Positions 46,995-55,075 of a DNA stretch of 64,000 nt are shown here, piece after piece. Source of the stretch: Rhodococcus oryzae (GTDB taxonomy: Bacteria > Actinomycetota > Actinomycetes > Mycobacteriales > Mycobacteriaceae); assembly GCF_005049235.1 (NCBI RefSeq), contig NZ_SUMD01000001.1, forward strand, positions 248,001 to 312,000. Reading direction: 5' to 3'. Below the pieces are notes generated by a model. The model was not told the origin of the DNA and ran no database searches. It worked only from the letters and a program-made list of their open reading frames with translations. The number at the start of each line of letters is the position of its first letter. Position 1 is the stretch's first letter. The position numbers and the translations under genes are program-made.

Positions 46995-49127
46995 TCACAG
47001 ACCTGCGATCGGACCGCCATGGTGGATGCAGGCGTCCGGCTCCTCGCCGAGGTCTTTCAGGAGCGAGGTGAGGCGGTCGGCTGTGCGTTGGTGGCGTTCG
47101 ACCTCTCGGTCCCAGCCGCGGGTTGCGGCGTCGGCGATCAGGGTGTGTTCGGTGGCGAGGCGCTGACGCAGCCGGGGCGCGTAGTCGCTGGTGGTCAGGA
47201 ATTTTGAGCAGGTCAGCACCAGGTCGCATTCGCAGGGGCCTTCGGCGGGCAGGCGCAGGCAGTGGCCGAGTTCGAGTTCTGTCTTGAGGAAGTTCGTCTG
47301 CAACCACGACACGGCCTGCGGGTCCAGGCGGTGCTCGCGCATCGCCTGTGCCGCTGGCCCGGCCAGGCTCACCCCGTCGAGCTTCCGGTCGAGTGCATCC
47401 TGGTACTGCTGTTTGACGATCGGATCCGACAGGGACGCGTAGATCAGCGACATGTGCGGAGTGCGGTGCCCGAGCACCGCCATGATCGTCTGGAGCCGGG
47501 CGCCGCCCTCGGCCAGCTGGGTGCCGATGGTGTGCCGGAACCGGTGCGCGCTGACGGTGGGCCGGCCCCGCGAGTCGAGCAGCCCTGCGGCGGTGCACGC
47601 GGCCTTGAGTGAGAGGTCGAACAGGAATCCCTTCGACAGCAGCTTGCCGCGCACGGTGAACACGTGCTCGACGGCCCTGTCGGCGCTGGGATCGTAGAGG
47701 CCGCGCGCGCCGCGGGCGCGGGCGAGCTCGATCAGCGGCCGCAGGACCGCGGCCGCGTCGGGATGCAGGGGGATCGAGCGTTCGGTGTATCCCTTGCCGA
47801 CTGGGATCCGCAGCCGCGGATGCCCGTCTGGGTAGGTGTCGAGACAGTTGACCTCGAGCCGGCGGATCTCGTCGCGGCGGGCGCCGGACCAGCGGGCGAC
47901 GATCAGCGCGGCCCGCTGGTACGGGTCGGTCAACTGCTCGACCGCGTCCATCAGGGCAACAAGCTCGTGGTCGGGGATGAACCGGGGCACGGTCTTGGCG
48001 ATCTTGGGGATGTCCCCGCGGGTGAACAGCACCCGCCCGGGCACGTCGTCCCAGCCCCACGATGCAGTCTCGGAAACGAACCGGGCCAGCAGGGTCACGA
48101 TCGAACGACGGGTACTCAGCGCCAACGGCAGCCCGGTCTGCTGGCCGGTCTGCTCACCGAGCCACCGCAGAAACTGCTCGGCGTGCTCGCGGGTCAGCTG
48201 CTCAAAGCTGGTGACCTCCGGATGCTCCTCGCGCAACCACAGCACCAGGCGTCGCAACGCGTCACGGAAGTGGCGGACCGATTGCTCCCGCCCGAGATTC
48301 GCCTCCAAGTGCAGCCCCAGATAGCGCTCGATGACCGCACGCATCCGGGGCTGTGTCCCGTCCGGGGCGAGCCGGGAGGTCCAGGAACCGGCGTCGACCC
48401 GACCCGGCGGCGCCATGTCGACCTGCCCGATGGTGAACAACAGCAGGTGGGTCGCGTTGATCCGTTTGGCGACCGTGCGGCGGAACGACTCGACCGGATC
48501 TGCCGGAAGACGCTTGCCACGGGAGCGGCCGTAGAACTCGCGGATCGGTTCGTGACGCAGCCGTTCGGTGAAGGTATCGGCCGCACGCCGTATCTCGTCG
48601 ATATCTGCCATGGTGATTGCCGCGAGATCGGGGTCGCCGCGGTGCAGGAGCAGGCGCCCCACCGCGGCCTTCAGGTCGGTCCTTGCGCTGGCCGCGGTGT
48701 AGCCGAGTTGTTCGAGCCGGCTCACGTGCCGCTCGAAGAGACCCAGGCCGACCCCCAGCCCGGTCGGCGCGGCGGAATCAGTGAAGGGGCTGGCGAACGT
48801 GCGGGCAAACAGCACCTCGTAGTCGAGTCCGACGCCATGCACCAGCGACAGATACGACAGGTACGGCATGATCACGCTGGCCCCGCCGTGCGGATGCTGC
48901 CCCGGCACCGGCCTGTCGGCGTCGAACGTGCGCTGCGCGAGCGGGGCGGCGAACCAGTCGGTCAGCCTCGGCCAGCGGGCGACGAAATCGTCGTAGTTGT
49001 ACAGCCGCGAATACCGGGCGCCGGGGGTGACGTGCCGCCACAACCAGGCGCGGTAGGTCGTCCGGTCCACATGGTCGACCACCACGGGGGTCTCGAATGG
49101 ACCCTCATTGGCGGCGGCCGCGGTCAC
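46995..49127 (-). CDS. tnpB: TnpB-like tyrosine recombinase
   Basis: 710 residues from the GTG at 49127, which overlaps the tnpA stop by GTGA; the longer open frame to 49604 is antisense-like noise over tnpA. The catalytic domain (~400-600) has Arg in RWSGARRDEIRRLEV, HRFRHTIGTQ, LGHRTPHMS and the Tyr in LIYASLSD. The C-terminal region (LPAEGPCECDLVLTCSKFLTT, then YAPRLRQRLATE) carries cysteines as in Tn554 TnpB. With TnpA it carries out integration and excision. Confidence 0.88.
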   Translation of the reverse strand: MTAAAANEGPFETPVVVDHVDRTTYRAWLWRHVTPGARYSRLYNYDDFVARWPRLTDWFAAPLAQRTFDADRPVPGQHPHGGASVIMPYLSYLSLVHGVGLDYEVLFARTFASPFTDSAAPTGLGVGLGLFERHVSRLEQLGYTAASARTDLKAAVGRLLLHRGDPDLAAITMADIDEIRRAADTFTERLRHEPIREFYGRSRGKRLPADPVESFRRTVAKRINATHLLLFTIGQVDMAPPGRVDAGSWTSRLAPDGTQPRMRAVIERYLGLHLEANLGREQSVRHFRDALRRLVLWLREEHPEVTSFEQLTREHAEQFLRWLGEQTGQQTGLPLALSTRRSIVTLLARFVSETASWGWDDVPGRVLFTRGDIPKIAKTVPRFIPDHELVALMDAVEQLTDPYQRAALIVARWSGARRDEIRRLEVNCLDTYPDGHPRLRIPVGKGYTERSIPLHPDAAAVLRPLIELARARGARGLYDPSADRAVEHVFTVRGKLLSKGFLFDLSLKAACTAAGLLDSRGRPTVSAHRFRHTIGTQLAEGGARLQTIMAVLGHRTPHMSLIYASLSDPIVKQQYQDALDRKLDGVSLAGPAAQAMREHRLDPQAVSWLQTNFLKTELELGHCLRLPAEGPCECDLVLTCSKFLTTSDYAPRLRQRLATEHTLIADAATRGWDREVERHQRTADRLTSLLKDLGEEPDACIHHGGPIAGL

Positions 49128-50251
49128 GGCCGATTCCCGAGGGCCGCGTCGTACTCGGCGAGCACCTGCTCGTCGGAGACTTGGGTGTAGACGCGGATCG
49201 ATTCCGGGGATGCATGACCCAGACGTCGTTGCAGGGCAAGCTCTCTCATCCCGGACTCCCACATCGCCGTCGCGTGCGTGTGGCGCAACGCGTGCGGCGT
49301 CTTGCCCGGGGACCGGATACCGAGCCGGTCCAGGCGGCGGGCGAACCCGCGCGCGAGTGCCTGATAGCTCAGCGGGTCGAGCCGGCGGCGACCGGAACCG
49401 CCGACCAGGAACACGAACTCGCTGACCGCGGCGGTCGGTCGCTCGTGCAGCACATAGTCGCTGACCGCGTCGAGGGTGCGCGGCTCGTGCAGGTCGACCA
49501 CCCGCTCTCGGCGCGCCTTCGCCCGCGCCCCACGCGGGTGGTCGTCGCGCTTGCGGATCGTCACCCGTCGCCGCCCGTAGGCGATGTCCGCCAGCCGCAG
49601 GCACAGCACCTCGCCGGGTCGCAGTCCGCCGTCGAGCATCAGCAGGAAGATCGCCAGGTCACGCCGCGAGGTCATGCTCGTCAGCAGCGACTCGATGTCC
49701 TCGCTGCTCAGTGGTCGGGGCAGTCGGATCGGCAACCGTACTCGCACCGCGCGGCGCACCGGCCGCTGCCGGCTCGCGTCTCCGGTGAAAGGGCGGTGCC
49801 GGTCGAGGACCTTCGCCAAGGCGGGGTCGTCGCGCTTCTGGAGGGGGTTCTCCGCACCGCTGTACAGCTCGGCGGCGATCGCCCACTCGTAGAAGCTGGA
49901 GGTGGCCGCCAGGATTCGGGCGACGGTCGTCGAGGAGAGTCGCCGACCCTCCTCGACGGTGATCGCCAGTCCCAGGCGCTGAGCGGAGGCGCGGCTGGGG
50001 ATCCGGCGCAGATAGCCCAGGAATTCCAGAGCCGTCGAGGGGCGGAAGTCCGTCCACACGATGGTCCGCTCGTCGCAGAACATGAACAATCGGCGCAGGT
50101 CATAGGCATACGCGCACAGCGTGTTCGGGCTGTAGCCCGAATCGGCCAGATGTGACAGGAATCGGGACGCCGGCACGATCTCGTGACCGTCGTCGTCGAC
50201 CAGGACCGCACGGCGGACGATACCGCCGACGGTGTGCTTGACCACCCGCAT
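49124..50251 (-). CDS. tnpA: TnpA-like tyrosine recombinase
   Basis: 375 residues. An N-terminal SAM-like DNA-binding domain (RFLSHLADSGYSPNTLCAYAYDLRRLFMF) is followed by the catalytic domain with Arg in GGLRPGEVLCLRL, HALRHTHATAMWESG, RRLGHASPESIR and the nucleophile in VYTQVS. Size and order (TnpA, then overlapping TnpB) are those of Tn554. It starts 92 bases inside the right end of the element. Confidence 0.9.
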   Translation of the reverse strand: MRVVKHTVGGIVRRAVLVDDDGHEIVPASRFLSHLADSGYSPNTLCAYAYDLRRLFMFCDERTIVWTDFRPSTALEFLGYLRRIPSRASAQRLGLAITVEEGRRLSSTTVARILAATSSFYEWAIAAELYSGAENPLQKRDDPALAKVLDRHRPFTGDASRQRPVRRAVRVRLPIRLPRPLSSEDIESLLTSMTSRRDLAIFLLMLDGGLRPGEVLCLRLADIAYGRRRVTIRKRDDHPRGARAKARRERVVDLHEPRTLDAVSDYVLHERPTAAVSEFVFLVGGSGRRRLDPLSYQALARGFARRLDRLGIRSPGKTPHALRHTHATAMWESGMRELALQRRLGHASPESIRVYTQVSDEQVLAEYDAALGNRP

Positions 50252-50343
50252 ACCGGCCTCCTTCTCAGGTGCCGGTACCTACTGCATCAGGCAGCGACCC
50301 CCAACTCAAGGAGGCCGGAATCCCGGCGTGTCGAGATAACTGA

Positions 50344-50690
50344 GAAATCGGCCAGAGCACCGAAGATGTGGAAGATCAGCTTCCCGCCGGCGGTCGATGT
50401 GTCGATGGCCTCGGTCAGCGAGCGGAAGGCCACCCACGCTGCTCGAGCGCGGTGACGGTCTCGATCAGATGCGGGAGGCTGCGGCCCAGGCGGTCGAGCC
50501 GCCACACGACGAGGGTGTCTCCCGGCCGGAGCGCATCCATCGCGGCGGCGAGCTCGGGCCGGTCAGTCTTTGCGCCCGATGAGGTGTCGGACCACACCCG
50601 AAAGCACCCGGCGGCGCTGAGAGCGTCCGTCTGGAGGTCGAGGTTCTGGTCGGCGGTCGAGACCCGGGCGTAGCCCAACAGTGCGCTCAC
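50344..50690 (-). pseudogene. Serine resolvase, N-terminal half (split and frameshifted)
   Basis: From the GTG at 50690 it reads LLGYARVSTADQNLDLQTDAL, with catalytic Ser in YARVS, then TLVVWRLDRLGRSLPHLIETVTALEQRG. At 50433-50435 one G is missing from a G run, and the next frame continues VAFRSLTEAIDTSTAGGKLIFHIFGALADF, stopping exactly at the transposon end. The other half is at 43908-44108. The gene belonged to an older element that now surrounds the Tn554-like insertion. Confidence 0.85.
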
Positions 50691-50698
50691 GGCCGCGA

Positions 50699-50766
50699 GT
50701 GTCCCAGAACTCACCGACAGCACCAGGTTTCGGGACAGCAGCATTGAGACACGTATTTGGGACACG
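50699..50766. repeat. Short GGGACA-type repeats upstream of the resolvase start
   Basis: GTGTCCC (50699-50705), GGGACA (50732-50737), GAGACACG (50746-50753) and GGGACACG (50759-50766) lie in the 80 bases before the split resolvase. They may be subsites of its res recombination site. Confidence 0.35.
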
Positions 50767-51050
50767 TGAGGCGCTGGTCGCTGGCCGCCACTCCCCTGCC
50801 CCAATTCGTGTCCAGGAAACCTCCGATTCCGCGACACCAAGGACCCGACCACGAACCACCATTTTCGGAGCGCCGGAAGTTCCCGCCCGAACGGACTCGA
50901 TTTAGACCGGGTGGTCGGTCATGATCTAGATAGGTGATTTGCCGCCGCTAGGAGATCAGCAACTGCGGGAGGAGCCGGTTCGGGTGGTTGAACGCTGCTG
51001 GTGCCTTAGATGTGTGGGAATCTTCGTCCCTGCACAACTCGCGCTCGCAG

Positions 51051-52148
51051 ATGCGGCATACAAGCCATCTAGAGGCGCAGGCAATGCCAATTAGTCGCAT
51101 TGTGGACAGCTGGGGTGGGGGTACCTGGGCGATTCGCCAGAGGTTGCAGACGCCCCCACTTTCGGTGCACCAGAGCCTTCAGAAAGCAGTGGACGCAGCC
51201 GTCGCGGAAGTAGCGAATGCAGGCGGAGGCGAGGTCGTAATTTGTGACCAGCAGGGACAAGTTCGCGACCGTCGAGTCGTATATCCATCCTGGCCAGCGC
51301 ATAGTATGCCCCTTCAGCACTTCCCTGGACCGGTCGCAACGGCCGGGAATCTCACTTACCCGGATGGGAAGTCCGCGAGAAGTTCATCCGGCCGGAATTG
51401 GAAGCATGTCGCTGAGGTTGTGGGTCTGATCGGTGTTGTTATCGGGATCGTGTTCACCGTGCTCGCATACGTTCGTCCACCGGAACCCCCCGCAGAAAGC
51501 GGAAAATTAGACCTTGTGGCCTCGTCGACGATAATTTCTTACTACCCCACGAATGGGAAGCTCCCATCTCTAGGTAACCCTCCACCAGACTTCAGTGGCG
51601 GATCTTTTAACTACCATTGCGACAGGTGGCAGGAGTGGTTCAGGGAGAGCTCAATAGCGCCGATTGGAGGGTCGTCGATGGAGCTGGAAGTAACAGCTTC
51701 CAGCACGTCGCCGATCTCGATTGTCCGACTGACGACTGATGTGCTGGCCAAGAAACCGACTGGGGGCTCTGCGCGTATTCGGTGTGGATACGGCGGCGCT
51801 GGATTTGATCCGCATACCCTAAGGATTGAAATGGATAGGTCGTCAGTGCCCATCCTTGAACGAGGCGGTCCAAATGGTGGAATCATCGGCCCACTGCCAC
51901 CCTCGTCGTTTAGGGTCGATGAATCTGCCGCGGAAACGCTCACCCTGGATTTCGAGGGCGAGGAGGGATATCTGTATGAATGTTCCATACGGGTTGAATA
52001 TTCAGAGAACGGTGAAAATAAAGTCGCGGAATTCGGAACGTCGGAGGACCCTATACTTTTACTTCCAAAGGAAGCGAGTCTTTCCGGGTTGACGGAATAC
52101 GATTGGTCGGTCTCGGATAATCAGTGGATCGTTGCGCCAGTTCGGTAG
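51051..52148 (+). CDS. DUF2188-like domain, membrane segment and beta-rich domain
   Basis: About 365 residues from the ATG at 51051; ATGs at 50988 and 51084 are alternatives and none has a strong ribosome site. The N-terminal part (DSWGGGTWAIRQ, HQSLQKAVDAAVAEVANAGGGEVVICDQQGQVRDRR) follows the DUF2188 pattern. One membrane segment follows (EVVGLIGVVIGIVFTVLAYV), then a ~200-residue part with two cysteines and no known motif. A to T content and codon use differ from the core, so it is acquired. Function unknown; see finding. Confidence 0.6.
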   Translation: MRHTSHLEAQAMPISRIVDSWGGGTWAIRQRLQTPPLSVHQSLQKAVDAAVAEVANAGGGEVVICDQQGQVRDRRVVYPSWPAHSMPLQHFPGPVATAGNLTYPDGKSARSSSGRNWKHVAEVVGLIGVVIGIVFTVLAYVRPPEPPAESGKLDLVASSTIISYYPTNGKLPSLGNPPPDFSGGSFNYHCDRWQEWFRESSIAPIGGSSMELEVTASSTSPISIVRLTTDVLAKKPTGGSARIRCGYGGAGFDPHTLRIEMDRSSVPILERGGPNGGIIGPLPPSSFRVDESAAETLTLDFEGEEGYLYECSIRVEYSENGENKVAEFGTSEDPILLLPKEASLSGLTEYDWSVSDNQWIVAPVR

Positions 52149-52306
52149 CTCGATCCGGGTCGGGGTTTAGCCAAAATCTCGATCATTCGCCCGTGGCAGG
52201 CACCACGAGGTGGCCACGTAAGCCCTTGTTCAGAGGGCTCGATTACACTAATCCGCCATAATTGGCCTGGAATCATAAATTGCCTGTGACGAATTGCTAC
52301 TTCGTG

Positions 52307-54064
52307 TCACAGGGGTGGCATTCCCCGGATCACCCAACGTTGAGTGTCGTCGATCCGCAACACCGGTTCGACTGTGACGACGGAGAAATCGCGTGTCGAG
52401 GATGTGTAGGCATCGACGAAGCGGCCGATGCTCAGCTGCTGGATCGTGAAGGTGTCGCTGCTGAGCGGCAGAACCACCCATCGCTGGCTGTCGTGGTCCT
52501 GCCTGGCTCGTGTCACCACCGCAAAGTCCTTCTCCGCGGATGTGTGGGCGTCCAGGAAGCGGTTGTTGTGCTGGTGCTGGATGCCATACACGAAACCCAC
52601 CTGATTGAAGGTCCAGCGTTGGGTGTCGTCGGTCTGAGCGGGGCGGGTTACCGCCGTGAAGTCGCGCGACGACACCTCGTGGGCGTCCAGGAACCGGCCG
52701 CTGCTCTTCTGCTGCAATGAGTACGACCCGCCTGAGTGAAAAAGCAGAGTCCAGCGCTGGCCGTCGCCGGTCTGCGCGGGGCGGGTCACCGCCGTGAAGT
52801 CGCGCGACGACACCACGTGGGCGTCCAGGAACCGGCCGCTGCTCACCTGTTGGATCGTGACAGCGTTGACATCGTCAGAGGTTCGCCAGAACACCCAGCG
52901 TTGGGTGTCGTTGTTTTGTGCGGGGCGGGTCACCGCCGCGAAGTCCTTCTCCAAGGATTCATGGGCATCCAGGAAGCGGTCGTTGCTCTTCTGCTGAATC
53001 GTGCATAGGGCACCGATCGGCATGAGCATCCATCGCTGACTGTCGTCGTCCTGCGCGGTGCGCGTGACGACCGCAAAGTCCTTGTCCACGGATGTATAGG
53101 CGTCCAGGAAGCGGTGATTGCTCTTCTGCTGGATCGTGCAGGATCCACGTGGCGGATCGATTCCCAGGTTGGTGTCGTAGCTGGGAGGGTAGACAACCGA
53201 GGGGTGCTTGTAGGTGTGCGGATCGCCGAGATTCTCGGGCGCCGCCCACGGCCGGACGCCGACTCCGCCTGACCACGGTTGGATGTTGCTGTTGAGGCGG
53301 GCGTCGTTGCGTTCGGATCCATAGAGGGTGGCTGGGTTGAGCCGCTCTCGGTGTGCGGGGTCGGTTTGCCAGCGCGCCCACAGCCGATCGACGTTCGAGT
53401 GCAACAAGAACACGAACGGATCGCGGAACGAAATATGTTGGTGGCCCATATTGACAAACCCGTGCATCCTGCCGTGCGCCTCCTCCAGCACTCGCCGCAT
53501 GTCCGCATAATCGCGAGCCCTGAGGATCGCCGCGTCGTCGGGCTCGGGGGAACCGGAGACCGACCGGTTCACAGACCGCGGCGGGTCGGCCGGATTGTTC
53601 GTAGCGTCGCGGTGGTGGCGGGCGCCCGGAACGTAGTAGCCGGCCTTCAGCCACGGCTCGCCGATCGGAGCGGGCGTGGAGCCGCCGTAGCCCATGAAGT
53701 CATCGGTGAACAGGTTGAGCCGGCCGGTCGCTCCGCCACCGAGGTTGGCGTTCCGGATGCTTCGCGGGTCCTGCGTCCAGTCCCAGTAGTGCAGAGACAG
53801 CAGCGGATTGATCCGCCGTAGCATCTCCTCGAGGCGATTGACGATCTCGCGGTGCCACGGAAGAAACTCCGGGCCGCCGTGCACGTGAGTGGCTTTATGG
53901 ATCTCGTCCTGCTTGAACCACCAGCTCACGTGACCGGGAATCTGATCGTCTCGGCTGCCCTCGAAGTAGCGGCGGCTCAGTTCGATGAGTGCGTCACGCA
54001 GCAACCGACGCTCGTCGGGGTCGACTGTTGCTACGTTTCGCCGGATGCCGTCTCCGAATGCCAT
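52307..54064 (-). CDS. Tyrosinase-family copper protein with six ricin-like repeats
   Basis: 585 residues from the ATG at 54064 (GGGGGAC just upstream). Residues ~1-270 are a common central tyrosinase domain: copper A histidines in HVSWWFKQDEIHKATHVHGGPEF and FLPWHREIV, copper B in HGRMHGFVNMGHQHI and DPFVFLLHSNVDRLW. The rest is six ~43-residue repeats, each QQ-x-S-x-RFLDA then VTR-x-AQ-x-DD-x-QRW, i.e. two ricin-type beta-trefoils. No signal peptide. It may oxidise phenols while binding sugars; both are family inferences. It appears without a caddie or copper chaperone gene. Confidence 0.85.
   Translation of the reverse strand: MAFGDGIRRNVATVDPDERRLLRDALIELSRRYFEGSRDDQIPGHVSWWFKQDEIHKATHVHGGPEFLPWHREIVNRLEEMLRRINPLLSLHYWDWTQDPRSIRNANLGGGATGRLNLFTDDFMGYGGSTPAPIGEPWLKAGYYVPGARHHRDATNNPADPPRSVNRSVSGSPEPDDAAILRARDYADMRRVLEEAHGRMHGFVNMGHQHISFRDPFVFLLHSNVDRLWARWQTDPAHRERLNPATLYGSERNDARLNSNIQPWSGGVGVRPWAAPENLGDPHTYKHPSVVYPPSYDTNLGIDPPRGSCTIQQKSNHRFLDAYTSVDKDFAVVTRTAQDDDSQRWMLMPIGALCTIQQKSNDRFLDAHESLEKDFAAVTRPAQNNDTQRWVFWRTSDDVNAVTIQQVSSGRFLDAHVVSSRDFTAVTRPAQTGDGQRWTLLFHSGGSYSLQQKSSGRFLDAHEVSSRDFTAVTRPAQTDDTQRWTFNQVGFVYGIQHQHNNRFLDAHTSAEKDFAVVTRARQDHDSQRWVVLPLSSDTFTIQQLSIGRFVDAYTSSTRDFSVVTVEPVLRIDDTQRWVIRGMPPL
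52629..52851. repeat. Near-identical DNA repeat inside the tyrosinase gene
   Basis: The stretches around 52629-52705 and 52768-52844 match over about 76 bases with only a few differences, so two of the six protein repeats arose by recent tandem duplication. Confidence 0.6.
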
Positions 54065-54076
54065 GGTGTCCCCCAT

Positions 54077-54508
54077 TTTGTAAAGGTGATGTCGGGGTGC
54101 CCCTTTGGTAACGCGGGGAATGCCCGTTCAAGTCGATATCTACAAATCTCCTCGGAGCCGTCACGGAAAACCATCACCGTAGGGTGGAAAACGCTCCACC
54201 CTACGGTGATTCCTTGCGCTTGAGTGATCCAGGAGACGGAACTATGGCAGCTGCCCGAGGACCTGACCAACCCGTTTCAGCTGACCGCGGTCCATCGGAC
54301 GCCCGAGACACAGCGGCGCGGCTTCCGCCACCGAATCCGAGTTCGACTCTTCCCCAACGAAATTGATGCGTTTCGGCCCCTTCTAACCGCCCCGATCACT
54401 GCCCTCAGCGGCTGGCGCCGATTCTCTACGAAGCAATCACGCTCACGCTGTCGGCACAGTTCGCTGCCTGCTGCGCGGTTCGGGGGAGACATCCAATAGA
54501 GGGGACGC
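54077..54508. promoter_or_regulatory. 432-base divergent gap with a long hairpin
   Basis: It separates the tyrosinase gene from the secreted-protein remnant. It contains the hairpin at 54173-54210. A weak plus-strand frame (54224-54499) has no recognisable protein features and I do not call it. Confidence 0.4.
54173..54210. repeat. 16-bp perfect inverted repeat
   Basis: ATCACCGTAGGGTGGA (54173-54188), loop AAACGC, TCCACCCTACGGTGAT (54195-54210). It lies between divergent genes where a terminator is not expected, so it may be an operator, a relic of a deleted gene, or a small mobile-element end. Confidence 0.55.
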
Positions 54509-55046
54509 ATGACGTTTCACAAGACAGCTGTCCGCACCGTTGGGAGCGCGGCCGCCGCAGTAGGCATCGCCGCGGGAGTTGCTCTGTGTGCCGCACCGAC
54601 AGCGTCGGCCGACGTGCCGTTGCAGTGGGTCGGCATGGGTCCGGATACCTGGACGTTCTCGAACAGCGGTGCGTGCTCGGGCACGATCCCGGTGCGGTTG
54701 GAGACCAACCCGGCACGGCCCGGGTTCCTCACGTTCCATTTCGCGCCGCAGGGCCAGCTCGCGACCCCGGGGCTGCGGCACTACGGTGGAAGTCAGGGCG
54801 ACTACCGGCCTGAATGCGCAGACTCATCTCATGCACGTCGACGGCCGGCCGACCAGTATCGAGCTGTTCACCGGATCCGGTGTCTCGTTGGTCGCCGCAA
54901 AGACCCCGAATCTAAACAAGGGCGTTGGCAGTTTGGTCATCGTCCCGCAGGAAGGCCCGCCCGAAGGGACCGCCACCACCTCACTGAGGCGGTGGCGGTC
55001 CCTTTTGGTCGTACCGGGCACCCACGCCGCCGAGTGTTGTATTTGA
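54509..55046 (+). pseudogene. Secreted small protein, frameshifted
   Basis: A clear Sec signal peptide (HKTAVRTVGSAAAAVGIAAGVALCAAPTASA) and a mature part VPLQWVGMGPDTWTFSNSG are in the first frame. Near 54808-54815 the reading must shift to continue with TGLNAQTHLMHVDGRPTSIELFTGSGVSLVAAK, then LNKGVGSLVIVP, which looks like the proper C-terminus. That frame has no stop before the terminator at 54966. So the gene seems to carry two defects. The unshifted frame runs on into the downstream recombinase and gives a false fusion. Confidence 0.6.
54966..55006 (+). terminator. Strong intrinsic terminator
   Basis: GGGACCGCCACCACCTC (54966-54982), loop ACT, GAGGCGGTGGCGGTCCC (54986-55002) and four T; one A-C mismatch in a 17-bp stem. 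Confidence 0.8.
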
Positions 55047-55075
55047 AAACCTGGCTATTTGGGTATCGTGTAAGC

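Larger units (their letters stand above)
44109..50343. mobile_element. Tn554-like transposon, 6,235 bp, inserted in a resolvase gene
   Basis: Ends are fixed by the interrupted resolvase: target sequence GCGCTC|GAAATCGGC on the plus strand is now split, with GATTATGTGG at the left end and GATAACTGA before GAAATC at the right. There is no target duplication and no terminal inverted repeat, as expected for Tn554-type elements that use tyrosine recombinases. tnpA starts 92 bases from the right end, the usual place. Cargo: resolvase, PH-like protein, thioesterase-like protein. The 6-base blocks GATTAT and GAAATC at the two junctions may be old and new core sequences. Confidence 0.8.

Noticed and set aside
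46995-49604. 869-codon version of the TnpB-like gene
   Set aside because: The first ~160 codons overlap tnpA and are antisense-like; the GTGA overlap at 49127 gives the proper start.
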